Assembly (NCBI GenBank): GCA_005503065.1
Contig: SCOE01000033.1
Coordinates: forward strand, 1 to 64,000
Length of the DNA: 64,000 bases
DNA from: Comamonadaceae bacterium ALPHA2B
Lineage (GTDB): Bacteria > Pseudomonadota > Gammaproteobacteria > Burkholderiales > Burkholderiaceae_C
Direction of reading: 5' to 3'
Shown: one piece after another, positions 53,690 through 61,838 of the stretch
Numbering within the stretch: the stretch's first letter is position 1
Layout of the letters: each line of letters starts with the position of its first letter
Program-made: the position numbers and the translations under genes
The notes under the pieces: generated by a model
Told to the model about the DNA's origin: nothing
What the model saw: only the letters and a program-made list of their open reading frames with translations
Databases searched by the model: none

Positions 53690-53710
53690 ATGCTATCGAT
53701 TTCGTAGCAT
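53690..53710. repeat. Partial dispersed repeat, copy C
   Basis: GCTATCGATTTCGTAGCA at 53692-53709 is identical to the palindromic core of copy B at 42901-42918. The rest of the repeat is missing. It lies just after the GNAT stop codon. Confidence 0.65.
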
Positions 53711-53780
53711 ACAGCGCAGATGGCGCGGTCGCTGCGGCCGTTTTCGATTCGATGCGTCGCGACCGCCGGCGAGCGGATCG

Positions 53781-54080
53781 TCAGGCGATGCCCGTGAGCA
53801 GCAGCCCTGCTTCGTAGGCGCCGTGCGCGGCGGATTTGATGGCCTCGAGCAGCGTCTTCAGGCGCTCTTCCTCCTCCTGGGGATGCGGTGTGTCGGGCGG
53901 GCGCACGAGCTCATCCACGACACCCATCAGGATGCTGGACGCCTCGAGGCTCTTGCGTGCGGCCATGCGCTCCCGCCACGAGACCTTCGGGTCAAACGCG
54001 TCGTCGCTCTCGAATCGTGCGAGCATGACCTCGATCATCCGCTGCGCGGCTGACATGTCCGGCACCTCAGGTGTCCTCAT
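53781..54080 (-). CDS. Hypothetical protein
   Basis: A 99-residue, mostly helical soluble protein without recognisable domain. It contains MIEVMLARFESDDAFDPKV, an acidic proline stretch RPPDTPHPQEEEERL and a helical end. An internal ATG eight codons in is an alternative start. No signal peptide or membrane segment. It lies between the GNAT gene and the MocR regulator on the opposite strand. Coding status rests only on the clean frame and codon pattern. Confidence 0.5.
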   Translation of the reverse strand: MRTPEVPDMSAAQRMIEVMLARFESDDAFDPKVSWRERMAARKSLEASSILMGVVDELVRPPDTPHPQEEEERLKTLLEAIKSAAHGAYEAGLLLTGIA

Positions 54081-54308
54081 CGAATCTCCGTTGAAAGGCC
54101 GGGCCCCGGCCGGCGAATTGTGGGAGTCCGCAGTCTTGTCGGTCGAGCGCGCGCTGAACAGGGCCAGTTGCGACGCATCGTGGCAGGCCAGCGTTGTTTG
54201 TTCGGGAGACGCCTTGCGATCGCGCTGTCGGGCCGGCCCGAAAGGGTCACCGAAATGCCGGTCGGTGAGAGAATCGCGCGCGGCCCCTCAATCCACTTGA
54301 GCGGAGTC

Positions 54309-55730
54309 ATGACCCTCTACGAACGCTGCGCCGACGACATTGCGGAGTTGATCCGCAATGGCATCCTGCGGCCCGGCGACAAGTTGCCGTCGGTGCGTGA
54401 CGCGAGCCTGGCACGCGGCGTGAGCCGTTCGACGGTCTTCCAGGCCTATTACCACCTCGAGTCCATGGGATTGATCGAGGCACGCCCGCGTTCTGGCTAC
54501 TACGTCAGGACCGGCAGCCAGCCCGTCAGTTCTCCGGAGCCGGTCGACTCGACGCCGGACGGCAACGCCAAGGAGGTGGCCATCGGCCCCATGGTCTTCG
54601 AGTTGCTCAGATCGATGAACCGGCGCGACTTCGTGCCGCTCGGTTCGGCCTTCCTGAATCCTTCGCTTTGCCCGCTGACTCGGCTGGCGCGGCACCTTGG
54701 AGCGGCCATGCGCGACTTCGATCCGTGGCGCCTGATCGAGGACCTGTCCCCCGGCAACGAGTCGCTGCGCCGCCACATCGTGCTGCGCTACGGATTGGAC
54801 GGGATGGTGATCGACCCCAACGAGGTCGTCCTGACCAATGGCGCGATGGAGGGACTGAACCTGAGCTTGCAGGCGGTCACGCGGCCTGGCGACGTGGTGC
54901 TTGTCGAATCGCCGACCTTCTACGCGGCACTGCAGGCGCTCGATCGGCTGCAGTTGCGTTCGCTGGAGGTTGCGACGTCGTCGGCCTGGGGAATCGACAT
55001 CGACGCCGTGGCCAAGGCGCTCAAGGGCCAGCGGGTGGCGGCCTGCTGGATCATGCCGAATTTCCAGAACCCCCTGGGCAGCTCGATGCCCGATGACCGG
55101 AAGAAGGCGCTGGTCGCATTGCTCGCCGAGCAGGAGATTCCGCTCATCGAAGATGACGTGTATGCCGAGCTCTACTTCGGCGCCAGGAAGCCACTGCCGG
55201 CCAAGGCCTGGGACACCCGGGGTCTCGTGATCCACTGTGGCTCCTTTTCCAAGTGCCTGGCACCCGGCTACCGTGTCGGCTGGGTGGCGGGCGGGCGCCA
55301 CGCGGCAAGGATCGAACAGATGCGCCTCATGTACACGCTTTCGCCGGCGATTCCGTCCGAGGCAGCCATCGCCGCTTACCTTGACCACGGTGGCTACGAC
55401 CGGCACCTGCGGCGAATGCGTGCAGCGCTCGAGCGCTATCGAGCGATCGCCATGGAAGCGGTCCGGGCCCACTTTCCCGCCGGGACCCGCATGTCGACAC
55501 CGCAGGGCGGCTATTTCCTGTGGCTCGAAATGCCCGAGAGCGTGGATGCGTCCCGGCTGCACGCGCTGGCGCGCGAGCGCGGCATCAGCCTGGCGCCGGG
55601 CGCATTGTTCTTCAACCATCCGCGCTCCACGCACTGCCTGCGGCTGAACTATGGGCATGCCGGCGACCCCCGCTTTGCGGGCGCCATGCAGACCGTCGGA
55701 CGACTCGCTGCCGATATGGCGCAAGGCTGA
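54309..55730 (+). CDS. MocR/PdxR-type GntR regulator with aminotransferase domain
   Basis: A 473-residue regulator. The N-terminal GntR winged helix starts directly with MTLYERCADDIAELIRNG and contains ILRPGDKLPSVRDASLARGVS and HLESMGLIEARPRSGYYV. The C-terminal part is an aspartate aminotransferase fold with PLP lysine in CGSFSKCLAPGYRVGWV. MocR proteins use PLP and an amino compound as effectors. Frames extend upstream to 54120, but the ATG at 54309 matches the family start. It is convergent with the catabolic operon; its target is not evident. Confidence 0.93.
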   Translation: MTLYERCADDIAELIRNGILRPGDKLPSVRDASLARGVSRSTVFQAYYHLESMGLIEARPRSGYYVRTGSQPVSSPEPVDSTPDGNAKEVAIGPMVFELLRSMNRRDFVPLGSAFLNPSLCPLTRLARHLGAAMRDFDPWRLIEDLSPGNESLRRHIVLRYGLDGMVIDPNEVVLTNGAMEGLNLSLQAVTRPGDVVLVESPTFYAALQALDRLQLRSLEVATSSAWGIDIDAVAKALKGQRVAACWIMPNFQNPLGSSMPDDRKKALVALLAEQEIPLIEDDVYAELYFGARKPLPAKAWDTRGLVIHCGSFSKCLAPGYRVGWVAGGRHAARIEQMRLMYTLSPAIPSEAAIAAYLDHGGYDRHLRRMRAALERYRAIAMEAVRAHFPAGTRMSTPQGGYFLWLEMPESVDASRLHALARERGISLAPGALFFNHPRSTHCLRLNYGHAGDPRFAGAMQTVGRLAADMAQG

Positions 55731-55938
55731 GCTCGCGCGTCCGCGCGCACCAGGCGCCGTGCGATGCGCCACCCGGCCCGCCCGCCGGGTCGTCACGTGC
55801 GAATGCGTGACCATCGCCATCGCCATCGCCGAGGACATGACGCGCCATCGGCACGTCGTGGGCCAGGCCAACATCCGGATCGAATGAATGGTGCGACGGC
55901 CGCCCCCGACGCCTCGCCGTGGCTGGGCCGTCGGGTGC

Positions 55939-56931
55939 TCAGTCCGTCGTGATGTGGTTGTCCCTGACCACCTTGGCCCAGGCGCGGGCATCCTCGTCCA
56001 GGAACCTGCGGAAGGCCTCGGGGCCTTCGCCGACGGGCGTCAGGCCGTAGTCCAGCAGCTTGGCACGAAAGGCGGGGTCGGCCATGATCATCTGCGAGGT
56101 GGCCAGCAGCGCGGCCTGGACGGCCTCGGGGGTGCCTCTGGGCGCGAAGATGCCGTGCCACGAGTCGCCGACAAAGCCGGGGTATTGCTCCGCGATCGCC
56201 GGCACGTCGGGCAGGCCGGGAATGCGCTGAGCGCTCGTCACGCCCAGCGCGCGCACCTTGCCCGCCCGCACCTGCGGGATGGCGCCGGTGCTGGCGTCCA
56301 GCGCCACGTCGACGCGCCCGGCGATCACGTCGGGCACGAACTGGTCCTTGTAGGGCACGTGGGTCATCTTCAGGCCGGCCTGGTTGAGCCAGCGCGCCAG
56401 TGCGACATGCGTGCCCTGGCCGATGCCGGCGCTGGCGTAGCTCAGCGCATCGGGCCGGGCCTTGGCCTCGCGCGCCAGGTCCTGCAGGGTGCGGTACTTC
56501 GAATCCACCGAGGTGACCAGCACATAGGGCACCGAGAGGATGCGCGTGATGGGCACGAAGTCCTCGGCCTTGTACGGCAGCTTCCTGTAGACGTAGGGAT
56601 TGATCGAGAAGGTGTTGTTGACCGTCCAGAGCAGGGTATAGCCGTCGGCCGGTGCATTGGCCACGGCCTGCGCGCCGATGATGGTGCTGGCGCCCGGGCG
56701 GTTCTCGACCACCACCGGCTGGCCGGTCAGGCGGGTGAAGCCCTCGCCCCACAGGCGCGCGATCACGTCGGGCGACACGCCGGGCGGAAAAGGCACCACC
56801 AGCTTGACGGCCCTGGCAGGATAGGCCGGCTGTGCCGATGCTGCCGTGGGCAGCGCGGCCGCCAGAAGGGCGGCAACAGCGACGGTGCCCAGGCGGCGGC
56901 GGGAGATGGTGGAGAGGGGCCAGGAGGGCAT
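55939..56931 (-). CDS. Bug/TctC-family periplasmic solute receptor
   Basis: A 330-residue receptor of the tripartite tricarboxylate type. The signal peptide includes SRRRLGTVAVAALLAAAL and ends TAASAQP. Typical Bug phrases are VKLVVPFPPGVSPDVIARLW, VVVENRPGASTIIGA and ADGYTLLWTV. The gene is last in the catabolic operon and lies just after a truncated hydrolase gene. No TctA or TctB membrane genes are in the window. The start at 56931 follows AGGAG; the longer frame reaches back into the pseudogene. Confidence 0.9.
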   Translation of the reverse strand: MPSWPLSTISRRRLGTVAVAALLAAALPTAASAQPAYPARAVKLVVPFPPGVSPDVIARLWGEGFTRLTGQPVVVENRPGASTIIGAQAVANAPADGYTLLWTVNNTFSINPYVYRKLPYKAEDFVPITRILSVPYVLVTSVDSKYRTLQDLAREAKARPDALSYASAGIGQGTHVALARWLNQAGLKMTHVPYKDQFVPDVIAGRVDVALDASTGAIPQVRAGKVRALGVTSAQRIPGLPDVPAIAEQYPGFVGDSWHGIFAPRGTPEAVQAALLATSQMIMADPAFRAKLLDYGLTPVGEGPEAFRRFLDEDARAWAKVVRDNHITTD

Positions 56932-56950
56932 GTCGTATGTCTCGTGATGT

Positions 56951-57193
56951 TCAAGGACGAAAGGCGGGACGGGCTGAAGGCTGAGCGGCACGGCTGCGGC
57001 ACTGATCGCACACCTGGCCGGCCATGCGCTCCCAGCCTTGGCGGAAAGCCAGCGAGGCCACCGCATCGGGCTGGCGCGCGGCCTCATGCGGCGGCGCGCA
57101 CATGGCCTCGATCTCGCCGATCCGCGCGCCCATCTCGATGGCCGGATCGAACGAAAGGTTCCAGGCGTGGTTGGTGGGAGAGTGCTTGAACAT
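56951..57193 (-). pseudogene. Truncated alpha/beta hydrolase gene (N-terminal fragment)
   Basis: An 80-codon frame beginning MFKHSPTNHAWNLSFDPAI and including EMGARIGEIEAMCAPPHEAA, which resembles the N-terminus of alpha/beta hydrolases of the dihydroxypseudooxynicotine-hydrolase-like group (about 380 residues). After about residue 64 the similarity ends and the frame continues as an Ala/Arg/Pro tail to a stop 20 bases before the Bug gene. The catalytic part is missing, so a deletion has probably joined the remnant to the Bug gene. Family recall is from memory. Confidence 0.45.
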
Positions 57194-57246
57194 GGCGTTC
57201 GGTTTTCGGAGCGTTCGATGGGCGTGCGGTCGTCGCGAGTGACGGA

Positions 57247-58038
57247 TCAGCTGCCGTCCGAAATCACCGTCCCGCCGTCCACCACGAGCGTCTGTCCGGT
57301 GATGAAGGCGCCGGCCGGGGAGGCGAGCATCACGGCGACACCGGCCACCTCGTGCGGCTCGCCGACGCGGCGCAGCGGTGTGGCTGCCAGCCGGCGGGCC
57401 ATGAAGGCCTCATTGCCCATCAAGCCTTCGGCCAGTGGCGTGCGGATGAGGCCCGGTGCGATCGCGTTGACGCACACGCCACGCGGGCCCCATTCCACGG
57501 CCAGGTTGCGCGCCATCTGCGCCAGTGCCGCCTTGCTGAGGCCATACAGCCCGATGGCGCCGTTGCCGCGCAGCGCGGCGATGCTGGCCATCAGGATCAC
57601 GCGGCCATGGCTGCGCTCCGCCATGGCCGGAACCAGCGCCGCGCACAGTGCATGGGCGCTGGCCAGGTTGACCTGGAACACACGCGCCCAGTCTTCGTTT
57701 TCCACCGACAGGAGCGCAGCGGCGGGGCCCTGCATGCCGGCATTGCAGACCAGCAGGTCGATGCGGCCGAAGGCAGCGTGGGCCTGCTCCGCCAGCGCCT
57801 CCACCTGCCTGGGCTCGGCCAGGTCGGCCGCCACGGTCGCTACAGCGGTGCCGTGCGCCTCGCACTGCACGGCCACCTGCCGCAGGGCGGTGTCATTGCG
57901 GTCCGACAGCACCAGCTGCGCGCCGTGCTGCGCACAGGCCGTGGCGATGGCGCGGCCCAGGCCCCCGGCCGCGCCGGTGACCAGGGCCACCTGGCCTTCC
58001 AGCGAGAAGAGGCCTCGCGCCACCGCTTCCTCATTCAA
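57247..58038 (-). CDS. Short-chain dehydrogenase/reductase (SDR)
   Basis: A 263-residue classical SDR. The cofactor loop is VTGAAGGLGRAIA (about residues 20-32), the structural NAG is in LLVCNAGMQG, and the catalytic Ser-Tyr-Lys are in LMASIAALRG and YGLSKAALAQ. The C-terminal motif FITGQTLVVDGG is complete. NAD(H) versus NADP(H) cannot be fixed, although SDRND after beta2 suggests NAD. Its start overlaps the preceding Bug gene by eight bases, so it belongs to the catabolic operon. Confidence 0.94.
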   Translation of the reverse strand: MNEEAVARGLFSLEGQVALVTGAAGGLGRAIATACAQHGAQLVLSDRNDTALRQVAVQCEAHGTAVATVAADLAEPRQVEALAEQAHAAFGRIDLLVCNAGMQGPAAALLSVENEDWARVFQVNLASAHALCAALVPAMAERSHGRVILMASIAALRGNGAIGLYGLSKAALAQMARNLAVEWGPRGVCVNAIAPGLIRTPLAEGLMGNEAFMARRLAATPLRRVGEPHEVAGVAVMLASPAGAFITGQTLVVDGGTVISDGS

Positions 58039-59047
58039 GCTTCACTCCCACCTGGTGGATCACCTGGCCCCAGCGTGCCGTCTCGGTGCGGATGAGCTCG
58101 GCGAACTCGGTGCGCGAACTGGGCGCGACGACCAGGCCCAGGTCGGTATAGCGCTGCACCACGTCGGGCGACTGCACGGCCTTGACCAGTTCGTCGTGCA
58201 GCCGGTTGGCGACGGGCTCGGGCGTGCCGCTGCGCACCACCATGCCGGTCCAGCCCGGGATGTTCAATGCCGGCAGCCCCAGCTCGGCGATGGTGGGCAC
58301 GCTCGGCAGCTGGGCCAGGCGCTTGTCGCTGCCCACCACGGCCAGGGCACGGGCCTTGTTCTCGCGCACCAGCGGGATGGCGCTGGGCGCCACGTCCAGC
58401 ATGGCGTCGATGTGGCCGGCCATCAGGTCCTGCACCGCGGGTGCGCCGCCCTTGTAGGCCACGTGCGTGAGGTTGCCCTTGACCTGGCCGCGCAGCATCT
58501 CCATCCAGATGTGCGGCTGGCTGCCCATGCCGTAGGAGCCGTAGTTCAGGCCCTTGCCGCCCGCCTGCGCGGCACGCACGAAGTCGGCGAAGCGCTGATA
58601 GGGGCTGGCAGCCGGCACCAGCAGCAGCGTGGGCGAGATCAGGAGCCGCGTGAGCGGCATGAAGTCCTTGAGCGTGTCGTAGCTCAGCTTGGGGTAGAGG
58701 CCTGCGTTCATCGAGAACGGCCCCAGGTCGCCATAGAACAACGTGTGGCCGTCGGCCGGCTGCTGCTTCACATAGTTGGCACCGATCTGGCCGCCGGCGC
58801 CGGGCCGGTTGTCGATCACCACCGGCTGGCCCAGGCTCGCCGCCATCTTCTGCGCCAGCATGCGCGACAGCGCATCGCCGAAGCCGCCGGCCGGATAGGG
58901 CACGACCCAGGTGACTGGTCGCGAAGGAAAGCCGTCCTGGGCGCGCGCAGCGTTCGAAGCCAGCAGGGGAACGGCGGCCAGGGCGGCGGCGCCGCGCAGC
59001 AGCGTGCGGCGGGTGGGCTCAATGAATGAAGTCGAGGAAGCGGTCAT
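58031..59047 (-). CDS. Bug/TctC-family periplasmic solute receptor
   Basis: A 338-residue receptor with a twin-arginine-like signal (PTRRTLLRGAAALAAVPLL) ending ARAQDG. Bug phrases include VTWVVPYPAGGFGDALSRML, PVVIDNRPGAGGQIGANYV and a VAYKGGAPAVQDLMAGHID block. It sits between the DenD-like and SDR genes and overlaps the latter by eight bases. With the receptor at 55939 it makes two Bug proteins in one operon, which suggests two related ligands or redundancy. Confidence 0.92.
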   Translation of the reverse strand: MTASSTSFIEPTRRTLLRGAAALAAVPLLASNAARAQDGFPSRPVTWVVPYPAGGFGDALSRMLAQKMAASLGQPVVIDNRPGAGGQIGANYVKQQPADGHTLFYGDLGPFSMNAGLYPKLSYDTLKDFMPLTRLLISPTLLLVPAASPYQRFADFVRAAQAGGKGLNYGSYGMGSQPHIWMEMLRGQVKGNLTHVAYKGGAPAVQDLMAGHIDAMLDVAPSAIPLVRENKARALAVVGSDKRLAQLPSVPTIAELGLPALNIPGWTGMVVRSGTPEPVANRLHDELVKAVQSPDVVQRYTDLGLVVAPSSRTEFAELIRTETARWGQVIHQVGVKLE

Positions 59048-59071
59048 CGAAAGGTCTCCTGAACGGTGATG

Positions 59072-60046
59072 TCAAAGGTTGTCGTCATCGCCCGGGGCGT
59101 CGGCAGGCGCGAGCGCGCGGCGCACCAGGGCACGTGCGTCGCCGTCGTCGCGCAGGCCCAGTGCGCGGGGAATGCGGTCGTCCAGGGGCGGGTAACGGCC
59201 GAACACAGCCTCCACGTCGGACCGAGGCGCATGGCCAACGAGCGCGCGGCCGTCGACGCCGAACTCGGCCGACAGCGCCTGCACCACCTCGTCCATCGAC
59301 AGGCGCAGCACGGGCAGTGGCCAGGCGCGGGCCGGGTCGTCGCCGACGGGCATGGTGGCGCCATGCACCAGGTTCCAGGCACAGCGGCGGGCCGACATCC
59401 ACCAGGCAGTCGCCTCGGGGCCCACGGGCAGCGTGATGGGCTCGCCGGCCGCCAGCGCATGCAGCAGCTCGCTCATGAAGGCCGAGACCAAGCCGGACGG
59501 CGCCCGCGGCCTGGCGACGATGCCGGGCAGCCGCAATGCGCGACCGTCGAGCCGGCCGCGGCGCGAGAAGTCGGCCAGCAGCACTTCGCAGGCGAGCTTG
59601 TGGGCGCCATAGACGAGTGGCGGACGCAGGGGCGTGTGCGGCGTCACCGTCTGCGGCAGGTGGCTGCCGTAGACGGCGATGGTGCTGGCATAGACCACCA
59701 CCGGCGCCGGCCCGCCCGTGCCGGCCGTGGCCAGCGTATCGAACAGGTCCAGCGTGGCATCGAGGTTGACCCGCCGGCTCAGTGCCGGGTCGGCCTCGGC
59801 CGCACCGCCGGGCACGGCGGCCAAGTGGAGGCAGCAATCGGGTGCGAAGGCGGCGATGCGCGAGAGCACCTCGTCGCTGCCCAGGTCGCCCTGCAGCGCG
59901 ACCACGCCGGCCGGCAGCGCGCCCAGTCGCTGGTCCACCGCGGCCAGCGCGGCAATGCGCCGCCCACCCACATGGCGCTGCCGGTGCAGCAGCGCGAGCA
60001 CATGCGCGCCGATGAAGCCACCGGCGCCGGTCACGAGGACTTTCAT
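59072..60046 (-). CDS. NAD-dependent epimerase/dehydratase, DenD-like
   Basis: A 324-residue extended SDR. It starts MKVLVTGAGGFIGAHVLALL with the NAD loop, then LHLAAVPGGAAEADPALSRR, Ser and Tyr/Lys catalytic residues in YASTIAVYG and VYGAHKLACEVLLADFSRRG, and RALRLPGIVARPRAPSG. These phrases are those of D-erythronate dehydrogenase (DenD) and relatives that oxidise four-carbon sugar acids. Here C4 kinase and isomerase partners are absent, so the substrate may differ. It is two bases from the cyclase gene. Confidence 0.85.
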   Translation of the reverse strand: MKVLVTGAGGFIGAHVLALLHRQRHVGGRRIAALAAVDQRLGALPAGVVALQGDLGSDEVLSRIAAFAPDCCLHLAAVPGGAAEADPALSRRVNLDATLDLFDTLATAGTGGPAPVVVYASTIAVYGSHLPQTVTPHTPLRPPLVYGAHKLACEVLLADFSRRGRLDGRALRLPGIVARPRAPSGLVSAFMSELLHALAAGEPITLPVGPEATAWWMSARRCAWNLVHGATMPVGDDPARAWPLPVLRLSMDEVVQALSAEFGVDGRALVGHAPRSDVEAVFGRYPPLDDRIPRALGLRDDGDARALVRRALAPADAPGDDDNL

Positions 60047-60048
60047 GC

Positions 60049-60834
60049 TCAGTCTTCGAAGATCGCGACGGCGCGCGTCCATCCGGCCGAGGCGCCGCGG
60101 ATCTTGTGCGGGAAGCAGCAGATGGTGAAGCCGTCGCCGGGCAGCGCTTCCAGGTTGTGCAGCTTCTCCAGGTGGCAGTAGCCGATGTCGCGCCCGGCCT
60201 TGTGGCCTTCCCAGATCAGCGAGGTGTCGCCGGTCTCGGCGATGCGCTGCGCGGTGTACGAGAATGGCGCGTCCCAGCTCCAGGCGTCGGTGCCGGTCAG
60301 GCGCACGCCGCGCTCCAGCAGGTACATGGTGGCCTCGTAGCCCATGCCGCAGCCGGTGTTGACGTAGTCGTCGTGGCCGTAGCGGCTGCCCGCCCGGGTG
60401 TTGACCACCACGATGTCCATGGGCTGCAGCACATGGCCGATGCGGGCCAGCTCGGCCTCGACCTCGACGGCGCTCACCACGTGGCCGTCGGGCAGGTGGC
60501 GGAAGTCGAGCTTCACGCCAGGGCGGAAGCACCAGTCCAGCGGTACCTCGTCGATGGTCATCGACGGGCGGCTGCCGCCGGCCTTGGCATCCTGCGTCGA
60601 ATGGAAGTGCCATGGCGCGTCCAGGTGCGTGCCGCTGTGCGTGGTCAGCACCACGCGCTCGGCTGCTGCGGCCTCGCCGTCCGGATAGTCCTCGGCCCGC
60701 GTGCCGGGGATCAGCTGCATGAACTCGGGCAGCGTGTCCTGGTGGGTCTGGTAGGTGATCTTCGGCGCCAGCGGGGGCGGGTCGGAGAGCACGTCGTTCT
60801 CGAGGTAGATCGACAGGTCGACGAAGCGGGGCAT
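60049..60834 (-). CDS. Cyclase family protein (metal-dependent hydrolase)
   Basis: A 261-residue member of the cyclase/kynurenine formamidase-like family. The metal-binding signature is TTHSGTHLDAPWHF (HxGTHxDxPxH), with a distal acidic motif in VNTGCGMGYEA. It would hydrolyse an amide, ester or lactone in the operon's pathway. A preferred start is the ATG at 60834 because MPRFVDLSIYLEND is the family N-terminus. Two bases before the DenD-like gene. Confidence 0.9.
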   Translation of the reverse strand: MPRFVDLSIYLENDVLSDPPPLAPKITYQTHQDTLPEFMQLIPGTRAEDYPDGEAAAAERVVLTTHSGTHLDAPWHFHSTQDAKAGGSRPSMTIDEVPLDWCFRPGVKLDFRHLPDGHVVSAVEVEAELARIGHVLQPMDIVVVNTRAGSRYGHDDYVNTGCGMGYEATMYLLERGVRLTGTDAWSWDAPFSYTAQRIAETGDTSLIWEGHKAGRDIGYCHLEKLHNLEALPGDGFTICCFPHKIRGASAGWTRAVAIFED

Positions 60835-60848
60835 GGCGGTGCGCTCCT

Positions 60849-61838
60849 TCAGGCGGCCGGCGGCAGGGCCTGCACCACGCGCTGGTCGATGGCGCCAAAG
60901 ACCGGTGCGCCTTGCCACTGCGCTTCCATGCGCACCCGCTCGCCGAAGTGCAGGAAGGGCGTACGGCTGGCGCCGTGTTCGATCAGCTCGATGGCGCGTC
61001 GCTCGGCGATGCAGGCCGAGCCACGCTGGCCGCCCGCGTTGGAAACGGTGCCCGAGCCCACGATGGTGCCGGCACGCAGGCGGCGCGTGAGGGCGGCATG
61101 TGCGATCAGCTGGTCGAAGCCGAAGCTCATCTCGCCGCCGTTGGGAAAGCCGAAGCGCTCGTCTCCGCGCAGCACCGTCAGGTCCAGATGCACCCGGCCA
61201 TCGCGCCAGGCATCGCCGATCTCGTCGGGCGTCACCGCCACCGGCGCGAAGCTGGACGAGGGTTTGGCCTGGAAGAAGCCGAAGCCCGTGCGCATTTCGC
61301 GCGGGCCGAAGGCGCGCAGGCTCACGTCGTTGATCTGCACCAGCAGGCGCACATGGCGCAGCGCCTGTGCGGCGGGGCAGCCCAGGGGCACGTCGCCAAC
61401 GATCACCCCGAACTCGCCCTCGAAGTCGATGCCGTGCGCCTCGTCGGGCAACGGCAGTTCGTCGTGCGGACCCAGCAGGTCATCGGAGCCGCCCTGGTAC
61501 ATCAGCGGGATGCGGTCCGCGTCGGGCATGGGCGCGATGTCGAAGGCCTTCTCCATCAGCCGGCCGTGGTTGAGGAAGGCCGAGCCGTCGCACCACTGCG
61601 GCGCGCGCGGCAGCGGCGCGGCCGCAAGGGCCGGGTCGAAGGCAAAGGCGCCCTCGGCCGTGCCATCGTTCAGGCGTTCGTACAGCGCCAGCAGGGGCGC
61701 CTCGGTCTGGTGCCAGCGCTCGAGCGCGTCGAGCAGCGTGGGCGCGATGGCTGCGGCATCGGCCGCGCGCTGCAGGTCGCGCGAGACGACAACCAGCCGG
61801 CCATCCTTGCGGCCGTTCTTGAGGGTGGCGAGTTTCAT
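60849..61838 (-). CDS. Fumarylacetoacetate hydrolase family protein
   Basis: A 329-residue FAH-fold protein, with the metal-binding glutamates in DFEGEFGVIVGDVP. It begins MKLATLKNGRKDGRLVVVS and contains FLNHGRLMEKAFDIAP, MYQGGSDDLLGP, SLRAFGPREMRTGFGFFQAK and the final TIVGSGTVSNAGG. Relatives cleave C-C bonds of beta-diketo acids or act as decarboxylases or pyruvate hydrolases. It overlaps the SMP-30 gene by four bases. Confidence 0.92.
   Translation of the reverse strand: MKLATLKNGRKDGRLVVVSRDLQRAADAAAIAPTLLDALERWHQTEAPLLALYERLNDGTAEGAFAFDPALAAAPLPRAPQWCDGSAFLNHGRLMEKAFDIAPMPDADRIPLMYQGGSDDLLGPHDELPLPDEAHGIDFEGEFGVIVGDVPLGCPAAQALRHVRLLVQINDVSLRAFGPREMRTGFGFFQAKPSSSFAPVAVTPDEIGDAWRDGRVHLDLTVLRGDERFGFPNGGEMSFGFDQLIAHAALTRRLRAGTIVGSGTVSNAGGQRGSACIAERRAIELIEHGASRTPFLHFGERVRMEAQWQGAPVFGAIDQRVVQALPPAA

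Noticed and set aside
55731-55938. Short frames between the MocR gene and the Bug receptor gene
   Set aside because: They overlap the ends of the two convergent genes, have no ribosome binding site and no recognisable sequence. I see no terminator with a T-run in this gap either.
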